Virus record (IMG/VR): IMGVR_UViG_3300000125_000003
Span: 1 to 21,185 of that record
Length of the DNA stretch: 21,185 nt
Origin: a virus
Reading direction: 5' to 3' (one strand)
A program made the translations under genes and the position numbers. A model generated the notes under the pieces. It made no database searches. It was not told the origin of the DNA and saw nothing but the letters and a program-made list of their open reading frames with translations. Positions 16,260 to 21,185 of the stretch are shown in pieces. Within the stretch, counting starts at the first letter, position 1; each line of letters begins with the position of its first letter.

Positions 16260-16534
16260 TTGAATTTGTTTTTAATATTCCTTGCTTCTATTTCGTTTTT
16301 TTCTTTTGTATATGTTAAATACGTTAAGCACTCGTGTACGTTTAGTTTAGTGATATCTTCAAACTTTGTAATATCTCCGTTAGCGATTGCATATATTGAA
16401 TTGTACCATTTCCATCTGGCTGTGAAGCCAGATATTTCACTAAATTCTCCTCGTTCTGTTTGCTGGAAGAGTTCAGAATAACTGTCGATAAGTCCTTCCC
16501 TAAATCGTAAAAAAAAACCATAGCACCAAAACAC
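16256..16534 (-). CDS. -1 frame extension of the tail assembly chaperone (gpGT-like C-terminus)
   Basis: This frame overlaps the chaperone gene in the -1 phase and is open from 16552 to 16256. It contains no ATG; the only upstream candidate is a GTG at 16534. Slipping at the T9 run joins chaperone residue 159 to codons from 16510, giving a fusion of about 243 residues with the join VFF-LRFREG. The unique end reads GFTARWKWYNSIYAIANGDI followed by TKFEDITKLNVHECLTYL, a well-formed protein segment I know from the second chaperone frame of Bacteroidetes phages. The stop overlaps the next ATG (ATGA). By analogy to lambda G/GT the fusion would recruit tail tube subunits to the tape measure. Confidence 0.75.
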   Translation of the reverse strand: MFWCYGFFLRFREGLIDSYSELFQQTERGEFSEISGFTARWKWYNSIYAIANGDITKFEDITKLNVHECLTYLTYTKEKNEIEARNIKNKFK

Positions 16535-16986
16535 GCATCTAAAGGATAGTTCTTAGCTTCTTCATTTACATCTGGGTCATATTCTTTTAATGTATATCTT
16601 TGCCCTTGCTTTAAATCAATAGGTCTATATAAAACATTCATAGCTCTATGTAGATTATCGTTATCGCCTATAAAGGTATCTAAGTCCACGTACTCCCCAA
16701 AGCTCATATTTTCTAAGTCTGGTATAAATCCGTAATCTTTACCGTTTAATTGAAATCTATTTAACATCTGATGTTCTACATCAAACATAGTATTTATGAC
16801 GGTACAAATATCCGTTATATCTTTTGCTTTCATTGAACGTACAACCTCAACAGGTACTTTGCAGAATATCTCAATCATCTTAGACTGCACCTCTGACTCC
16901 TTTGTAATATCTAGTTTTGAAAACTCCTGATACTGTCCTAGAGTGATTTCATTTAACGTTGTTGGTATAACTAACTTTACTTCCAT
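16342..16986 (-). CDS. Tail assembly chaperone, short form (gpG-like)
   Basis: 214 residues. The opening PTTLNEITLGQYQEFSKLD and the central YGFIPDLENMSFGEYVDLDT are characteristic of a Bacteroidetes phage tail protein family placed as the chaperone. Frame 0 remains open for 55 codons beyond the T9 run and ends NGTIQYMQSLTEILQSLKIS, which also looks like genuine protein, so the last part of the gene is read in two frames. The leader TTTATATATTAAT sits directly before the ATG. In most siphoviruses this gene lies between tail tube and tape measure; here it follows the terminase. Confidence 0.75.
   Translation of the reverse strand: MEVKLVIPTTLNEITLGQYQEFSKLDITKESEVQSKMIEIFCKVPVEVVRSMKAKDITDICTVINTMFDVEHQMLNRFQLNGKDYGFIPDLENMSFGEYVDLDTFIGDNDNLHRAMNVLYRPIDLKQGQRYTLKEYDPDVNEEAKNYPLDACFGAMVFFYDLGKDLSTVILNSSSKQNEENLVKYLASQPDGNGTIQYMQSLTEILQSLKISLN
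16508..16518 (-). promoter_or_regulatory. Probable -1 ribosomal frameshift site, T-TTT-TTT within a T9 run
   Basis: On the minus strand frame 0 reads GTT TTT TTT TAC. The last T of GTT with the next two codons makes the canonical slippery heptamer T-TTT-TTT in the right phase. The nine T occupy 16517-16509. About 10 bases downstream GGAAG (16499-16495) can pair with CTTCC (16469-16465), with a small CAG/CTG hairpin inside; this stem is weak and may not be needed. Confidence 0.75.
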
Positions 16987-16999
16987 ATTAATATATAAA
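16987..16999 (-). promoter_or_regulatory. A/T-rich start-codon leader before the tail chaperone gene
   Basis: TTTATATATTAAT abuts the ATG at 16986 and is the same 13-mer as at 5899-5911. It lies in the 35-base gap after the large terminase gene. No Shine-Dalgarno-like GGAG is present. Confidence 0.45.
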
Positions 17000-17021
17000 C
17001 TTTTTTAATTTATTTTAGTAA

Positions 17022-18230
17022 CTAAGACACTGTATATTTACCCCTGTTTGGGTTTTGTAATTGAAAGCCTACTGCATAACGGACTGCATCGAGTAAGTGA
17101 TTCCAATTATCTATTGGCGTATTAGATTTACGTTCTAGCCATCTGTAATTATTTAGTTCTTTAATTAAGTTAGTACTATCTGGACTTACTATAATATCAT
17201 AGTCTTGCAGTAAACTTATTCCGTATGTGATACTCCCTTGACCTTTTATACTAGGGCGTACATTACAACCTTTAGCTTTTATTTCGCTTAGTAGTCTAGG
17301 TTCTGCACTATCCCCAACGATTAAACCCTCTCTAGCGTGTTTTAAATTAAGCTGTGCTATTTGTGACGTTGTTAGTCTTTGTAAGTAGAAACATTCCTTT
17401 AAATAAATACGTTTGTTAGAACTATCGATATTAACTTCAACTAATGTACTAGGGTCTGCTGCGAAACCATAATCTTGACCCCATACACTTGTGCCTATAT
17501 GCTTAAACTCTCCTACACTCCAATTATTAAATATAACCCCCTCTGCTTTGTTTAACCACGAGCCTAACATTTGTTGTTTGTATTTATCTGGGCGTCTTAT
17601 CTTCATTTGCTCTATTTGGTCTATATAGCTTTTAGATAAGTTCTTTATATTATCCTTATAAGTAGTGTGTATATATGTAGTGTTTTCTTTAGTTGTATTG
17701 CTGCCCTCTTGCACCCCTCTATCCTCAAAGAAACGTCTATATATAAAATGTTCTTTTGTCGTTGGGTTAAGTATTAATATAATTCTATTTGGTTTGCCTT
17801 GCTGTCTTACTGACAAATCAATAGTATCGAATTTTTGTTCATCAACTAGTTCCTCTGCTTCATCTACCACCCACGTTGTAATGCCTTGTAAAGATTTAAG
17901 GTTTGCAGTCTGGTCACCGCTTGAGGTTTTAATACCTCTGAATATTATTTTACTTCCAGTCTTTTTGTTTAGTATCTCATCTTTGGTTATGTGAAAATCT
18001 GCTATTGAGCCGAACTGTTCTAGCTTGTCAATAAATTCTGGAATGATTGATATGTAAGCTGAGGTTAGCGTATAACGTGTAAACAGTATCGTATGACCTT
18101 GTTCGTATGTTAGCATCACTAAAAGGGCGTTTACTGAAAAAGACTTCCCAGAACCACGCCCACCACTCACTATAAAATACCTACTGTCGCTATCAACAAT
18201 AGGCATATATTTTTTCTTTACTTTAATCAA
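17022..18230 (-). CDS. terL: Terminase large subunit
   Basis: 402 residues, PBSX/Terminase_3-like. The N-terminal ATPase has Walker A GGRGSGKS (23-30), Walker B WVVDEAEE with D123 and catalytic E124, and the coupling motif LILNPTT (about 152-158). The C-terminal RNase H-like nuclease has the three expected acidic residues: D253 in GQDYG, D307 in VGDSAEP and D381 in HLLDAVRYAVG. It powers DNA packaging and makes the cuts. The start overlaps the small subunit by 8 bases. Length is normal and no key residue is missing. Confidence 0.95.
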   Translation of the reverse strand: MIKVKKKYMPIVDSDSRYFIVSGGRGSGKSFSVNALLVMLTYEQGHTILFTRYTLTSAYISIIPEFIDKLEQFGSIADFHITKDEILNKKTGSKIIFRGIKTSSGDQTANLKSLQGITTWVVDEAEELVDEQKFDTIDLSVRQQGKPNRIILILNPTTKEHFIYRRFFEDRGVQEGSNTTKENTTYIHTTYKDNIKNLSKSYIDQIEQMKIRRPDKYKQQMLGSWLNKAEGVIFNNWSVGEFKHIGTSVWGQDYGFAADPSTLVEVNIDSSNKRIYLKECFYLQRLTTSQIAQLNLKHAREGLIVGDSAEPRLLSEIKAKGCNVRPSIKGQGSITYGISLLQDYDIIVSPDSTNLIKELNNYRWLERKSNTPIDNWNHLLDAVRYAVGFQLQNPNRGKYTVS

Positions 18231-18492
18231 CGAACTTTATTAAATCTCTAAAATTGATGTTTAAACCCTCACTAGAGTTAATGTCAACACTTTCCTTAGG
18301 TTTGCCATAACGATAGCTTAAATACAGTTGTACGGCTCTCATATCGCCTTTAGCAACTAGCTCACCCAGTTTACCTAGTGCTTCGTCTTTGTCTATTATA
18401 GCATCTAAGCGTTCTATAAGTTTTAACTCATCTACCTTTGATGGTCTCCCAGCTCCTTTCCTAGCTCCACCATTATTTTTTCTATTATCCAT
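18223..18492 (-). CDS. terS: Terminase small subunit (probable)
   Basis: 89 residues from the ATG at 18492. A longer form starting at 18627 would overlap the methylase by about 80 bases and add 45 residues that look like antisense translation, so I reject it. The N-terminus NNGGARKGAGRPSK is the basic Ala-Arg-Lys-Gly-Ala-Gly-Arg-Pro motif common at the start of phage small terminases. A helical region follows (KLIERLDAIIDKDEALGKLG) and a C-terminal YGKPKESVDI, like the usual Tyr-Gly-Lys-Pro ending of these proteins. It would recognise the packaging site and form a ring with the large subunit. Confidence 0.75.
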   Translation of the reverse strand: MDNRKNNGGARKGAGRPSKVDELKLIERLDAIIDKDEALGKLGELVAKGDMRAVQLYLSYRYGKPKESVDINSSEGLNINFRDLIKFVD

Positions 18493-18548
18493 ATTGAAAT
18501 AAAATTGTTTAATCAATCCTACTAATATATAAACAGAATTACTTTTTT

Positions 18549-19166
18549 TTAGAACATTCTTATTTGTGCTTTGTGTTGCTCTATTCTTTTTATTGCTGCA
18601 ACGTAATACTCTTTGTCTAATTCGCAAGCTGTTAAATCATATCCTAGATTATGACAGGCTAAAGCTATTGAGCCACTTCCTAAATGAGTGTCAAGTATTT
18701 TGTCGTTTTCTTTAGCGTAGTTCATTAAAAGCCATTCGTATAATTTAACAGGTTTTTGAGTTGGGTGTATTCTATTTCTGTTTTTAGCAGCATTATAATC
18801 ATATTTTTTAGCACTTGTCTTGAAACTACTCCACGCTAATTCGTATTGAGCAAATGTTACATCTTCACTGAAACCCTTATCCCATAACAACCAACAAGGA
18901 CTTGGATATAAATAATCTGTCATATAATTACCACCCCATATAATTTGATTTTTACTAACCCTAAACAATTCTTTAAAGTAACTATTACTTGGTATATTTT
19001 TATCTTCTCCTTCAAATTTATGGTAATTACTTTTTTTGTCGCCTTTACGCCTACCCATACTTACATTAACATTAATACCATAAGGTGGGTCTACAATAGC
19101 AAGGTCAAAGTGGTTATCTTCATACCTTGCCATTAACTGCATATTATCTTCGTTTGTTACTAGCAT
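18549..19166 (-). CDS. Orphan DNA methyltransferase, N6_N4 type (beta class)
   Basis: 205 residues. Motif IV DPPY lies at 26-29, the HPTQKP motif at 134-139 and the AdoMet-binding motif I as LDTHLGSGS at 158-166, followed by ACELDKEYY. This order (IV before I) marks the beta class of amino-methylases, which modify adenine-N6 or cytosine-N4. Motif I has Thr-His-Leu where Pro-Phe-x is usual, a variant I have seen in phage enzymes. The protein is short and has little room for a target recognition domain, so the target cannot be read from it. No restriction enzyme is nearby. The start overlaps the preceding gene by 7 bases. Confidence 0.85.
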   Translation of the reverse strand: MLVTNEDNMQLMARYEDNHFDLAIVDPPYGINVNVSMGRRKGDKKSNYHKFEGEDKNIPSNSYFKELFRVSKNQIIWGGNYMTDYLYPSPCWLLWDKGFSEDVTFAQYELAWSSFKTSAKKYDYNAAKNRNRIHPTQKPVKLYEWLLMNYAKENDKILDTHLGSGSIALACHNLGYDLTACELDKEYYVAAIKRIEQHKAQIRMF

Positions 19167-19681
19167 AGCACAGGGTTTTTAACTCGGTTGTTTAATAACG
19201 CTCCTTTTACTTCCTTTATAGTCTTTGGCTTTATTCTAGTCTTTAATGATGCGTTAAATGGGTCTAGTCGTGTTTGTTTAAACTCTTGTACTGTTTCTAT
19301 GTCCCATTGACTTATAACGTCTGTAATGCACTTAATACGCTTTAATGTTTCTTTTGTGTTTATTTGTTCTATTTCTTTTTTTATTTTTGCTTTTTGTATG
19401 TCTGTGAAAGGCTTTGAAAATACCAACCCTAGTTCGGCTATTAGTTCATCGTGTTTATCTTTGTGTTCGTAGTCTATAACATCTACTGTATTGCAGTGGA
19501 ATACAACAAGGTCGTGCTGTGTGTTTATTTCGTTTCCTATTTCTCTAAACGTTGCCTTGGTATCTCTTGCTAGTTTACAAAATACTTTTCTTGGATATAC
19601 ATATTTTCTTTTCCTTGACCTTGTGGCTATATCTAAACCAAATTTTTTATCTACTGCTTGTTTTAATATATCTAATCTCAT
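19160..19681 (-). CDS. Protein with DnaA domain IV-like helix-turn-helix, putative DNA binding
   Basis: 173 residues. The first about 75 resemble the DnaA C-terminal DNA-binding domain: a leading helix (ILKQAVDKKFGLD), a TRSRKRKYVYPRKVFCKLAR helix like the DnaA Arg/Ala-Arg-Gln helix, then FREIGNEINTQHDLVVFHCN, which parallels the DnaA signature Ile-Gly-x-x-(F/L)-x-x-Arg-Asp-His-(S/T)-(T/V)-(V/I). The His-Asp order is reversed and the Arg is missing, so it is divergent. The rest has Lys/Glu-rich helices of unknown role. Phage versions of this fold are usually called replication- or DnaA-like proteins. It sits with DNA genes before the packaging genes. Confidence 0.5.
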   Translation of the reverse strand: MRLDILKQAVDKKFGLDIATRSRKRKYVYPRKVFCKLARDTKATFREIGNEINTQHDLVVFHCNTVDVIDYEHKDKHDELIAELGLVFSKPFTDIQKAKIKKEIEQINTKETLKRIKCITDVISQWDIETVQEFKQTRLDPFNASLKTRIKPKTIKEVKGALLNNRVKNPVLC

Positions 19682-19684
19682 TGT

Positions 19685-19819
19685 TTATATTTTATTGTCT
19701 ATTGTTTCTATTAAGTGTCTAAGGTCTGAGCGTTCCCAAGTTCCTAAGTCTAATCCGTTTATAAGGAATTTATAATAGTCTTTTTGGTCTGTGTTTCTTA
19801 TTTCTATATTTATATACAT
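19685..19819 (-). CDS. 44-residue protein, function unknown
   Basis: ATG at 19819, TAA at 19685. It starts one base after the stop of the preceding gene and ends 3 bases before the next ATG, filling the gap exactly. The product reads MYINIEIRNTDQKDYYKFLI followed by NGLDLGTWERSDLRHLIETI, with a strand-turn-helix appearance. The Asn-Gly-Leu-Asp-Leu-Gly-x-Trp-Glu-Arg-Ser-Asp-Leu-Arg stretch is well formed and looks like a conserved small family, but I cannot name it. Confidence 0.6.
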   Translation of the reverse strand: MYINIEIRNTDQKDYYKFLINGLDLGTWERSDLRHLIETIDNKI

Positions 19820-19820
19820 A

Positions 19821-20264
19821 TTAATCTAATTTAGTGAATTCTGCTTTTTGGTTTTTATTATGTTCTTCTTTGTTCTGGAAGTAGTTGTCTACTAGTGCGT
19901 CTATCATTACTAGTTCATCAATAGTTGCTACTTTTACTTTATGCATTAGGTTATCTATTTTGTTTAGTACATTGGTACACATTTCGGGATTGTTATTGTA
20001 CACACTATTAAATCCTTCTTGATATATTCCTTCCAATAGTTTTGATGTCTTATTGACTTGCAGCTTTACGTTTTGTTTAAACCCTACGCTTCCTTTTAAG
20101 TCATCGTTTGCTTCTAGTAGTAATTGACTTATCAATACGCATTTTAAATAGCTTAGGTGTCTGTGTGTTATAGGGTCATCTTGTACGCCTCTAACTTGTT
20201 CTTGGTGTTCTAGTTCTTTTTGTTCCATTTGTTTATAGTATTCTATTTGTTTTTTTCTATCCAT
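19821..20264 (-). CDS. 147-residue helical protein, function unknown
   Basis: The N-terminus is a Gln/Glu/Lys-rich helix (KKQIEYYKQMEQKELEHQEQ), followed by ITHRHLSYLKCVLISQLLLE and further helices. Few strands are apparent and no catalytic motif is visible. The gene overlaps the DUF3310 gene by 22 bases, so translation is probably coupled. It belongs to the DNA-metabolism end of the window, and a regulatory or DNA-associated role is possible, but nothing in the sequence shows it. Confidence 0.6.
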   Translation of the reverse strand: MDRKKQIEYYKQMEQKELEHQEQVRGVQDDPITHRHLSYLKCVLISQLLLEANDDLKGSVGFKQNVKLQVNKTSKLLEGIYQEGFNSVYNNNPEMCTNVLNKIDNLMHKVKVATIDELVMIDALVDNYFQNKEEHNKNQKAEFTKLD

Positions 20265-20473
20265 TGTTGCTGCTGCTCTCTTAGGTATTCTATTTCACGT
20301 TTTAAATAATCCGCTGCTTTTTCTAAGTCTTTTAACTCATCGTCTTTTTTTCCGCTTCTGCAAATATACTTAATTATATTCCCTCTATTAAAGTTTAGTT
20401 CATAATCCTTTATAAAGTCTATAACGTCATAGCCTTTTCCGTTCTCGTAATGTAAATAGGTTGCTCGTTTCAT
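20243..20473 (-). CDS. DUF3310-like small phage protein (nucleotide kinase-annotated family)
   Basis: 76 residues. The sequence FNRGNIIKYICRSGKKDDEL and then KDLEKAADYLKREIEYL matches the DUF3310 signature: Gly-Asn-x-Ile-Lys-Tyr-(L/I) followed by Arg-x-Gly-Lys-Lys and an Asp-Leu-x-Lys-Ala-x-x-Tyr-Leu helix. The family is frequent in phages; some members are labelled nucleotide kinases without a P-loop, and the function is not settled. It starts 4 bases after the ParB-like gene ends and shares its end with the next gene's start. Confidence 0.8.
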   Translation of the reverse strand: MKRATYLHYENGKGYDVIDFIKDYELNFNRGNIIKYICRSGKKDDELKDLEKAADYLKREIEYLREQQQQWIEKNK

Positions 20474-20477
20474 AATT

Positions 20478-21185
20478 TTATTTTCTATAAAAATGTTTTA
20501 AATTAACTTCCATTAAAGGCTTAAATTTTGATATTGAAGTAGCAGCAGGATGTTCAAGTTTAGCCAGTCTTCCATATTCTGCAAATAAATAGTCCATAGC
20601 TTTATAATCTTTAAAAGCCTTTGAAAAACCTATATTAATCATTTCCCTTACACAGTACGCCTGAACATTACTTTTACCATAATCATTAACTAAGTTAGAT
20701 ATTTTATCTAATAAGTATAAAGAGAATTTTTCATCCTTTATAATAGATTGACCTTTTTTAAAGTTTTTGGATTGTGAGCCGAAAAAACTATTTACCACAT
20801 TACCAGCAGATACGTTATTTCTATTTTTAAGGTACGCATCGTAAACTTTGGCATATTGTTTATTTTCTTTTGAAAATGCTTTTAAGTAGTCTAAAGTAGT
20901 CCAAGCCTTATTTCCGTTGTTTAGGCTTATAATAGCGTTTAAATGCTCTTTACCTTTATTTGTATCAACCCAATCAACAATGTAAGCTGGTACTGTCGTT
21001 TGCTTTAAAAGTCTTGAGCATACAACCCTATGATGTCCTTCTATTATATCTCCATCACTTGAAATAACAATAGGCATCATCCATCCAAACTCGTTTAATT
21101 TTTGTTTAAAGTTTTCCGAATGTTTAAGCAGTACATCTCTGTTTACTTCTGCCATTTTTAAATTGCTTATTGGATAATAAGCGTT
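20478..21185 (-). CDS. ParB-like nuclease domain protein (5' end off the window)
   Basis: An ATG exists at 21155, but the frame stays open to the right edge and the residues before it, YYPISNLK, followed by MAEVNRD, are the first strand and motif of a ParB domain. The true start is therefore beyond 21185. The domain continues with LNEFGWMMPIVISSDGDIIE and GHHRVVCSRLL; GHHR corresponds to the nucleotide-binding Gly-x-x-Arg box. Residues further on are helical, without a ParB centromere-binding domain that I can recognise. Phage proteins of this kind are often found with methylases and packaging genes. A plasmid-type partition role is unlikely, as no ParA is near. Confidence 0.75.
   Translation of the reverse strand, partial: NAYYPISNLKMAEVNRDVLLKHSENFKQKLNEFGWMMPIVISSDGDIIEGHHRVVCSRLLKQTTVPAYIVDWVDTNKGKEHLNAIISLNNGNKAWTTLDYLKAFSKENKQYAKVYDAYLKNRNNVSAGNVVNSFFGSQSKNFKKGQSIIKDEKFSLYLLDKISNLVNDYGKSNVQAYCVREMINIGFSKAFKDYKAMDYLFAEYGRLAKLEHPAATSISKFKPLMEVNLKHFYRK

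Noticed and set aside
16532-16534. GTG as an independent start for the second chaperone frame
   Set aside because: No leader is seen, it lies in the middle of the chaperone gene, and the T9 slip site explains expression better.
18493-18627. 45-residue N-terminal extension of the small terminase
   Set aside because: It overlaps the methylase gene in another frame, and the conserved start of the family is at the ATG at 18492.
20478-21185. ParB-like gene as evidence for a plasmid partition system
   Set aside because: No ParA gene or repeated centromere-like sites are visible, and phages often carry stand-alone ParB-like proteins.

Overview
The window is about 21 kb of a phage or prophage genome. 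It is strongly AT-rich, and every gene I accept lies on the minus strand, so transcription runs from high to low coordinates. Protein signatures (XkdF-type protease, small terminal methylase, Bacteroidetes-style tail and capsid proteins) and A/T-rich leaders in place of Shine-Dalgarno sites point to a Bacteroidetes host, most likely a flavobacterium. A tape measure, a tail tube, a gp10-like protein and no visible sheath indicate a long, non-contractile (siphovirus-like) tail. No integrase, repressor or lysis gene is visible, so lifestyle cannot be judged.

Layout in transcription order. (1) 21185-18549: late-early DNA genes: a ParB-like protein running off the right edge, a DUF3310 protein, two unknowns, a protein with a DnaA domain IV-like helix-turn-helix, and an orphan adenine/cytosine-N4 methylase. 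(2) 18492-17022: terminase small and large subunits. (3) 16986-9546: tail module: assembly chaperone with an apparent -1 frameshift product, probable tail terminator, gp10-like protein, two large tail-tip proteins, a 46-residue protein and the tape measure. (4) 9510-6592: capsid module: prohead protease, a 54-residue cysteine protein, a coiled-coil protein, an acidic scaffold-like protein and the major capsid protein. (5) 6523-5548: tail tube protein bracketed by two intrinsic terminators, then a 116-residue unknown. (6) 5545-3132: portal with an unusual C-terminal domain, probable head-tail adaptor and a 33-residue basic protein. (7) 3145-1: receptor-binding end: a spike-like/LamG-like protein, a 54-residue acidic protein and a large fibre with about 18 YadA/Hep_Hag head repeats, cut by the left edge.

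Genes are packed tightly, many with ATGA or few-base overlaps, which suggests one or a few long coupled transcripts. Three points deserve attention. A run of nine T in the chaperone gene fits a programmed -1 frameshift. The gene order places the whole tail module between terminase and capsid and puts the portal some 11 kb after the terminase. Five or more very short genes are supported by exact junctions with their neighbours. I see no stretch over 300 bases without a gene; the longest gap is 97 bases (5899-5995) and holds a terminator.
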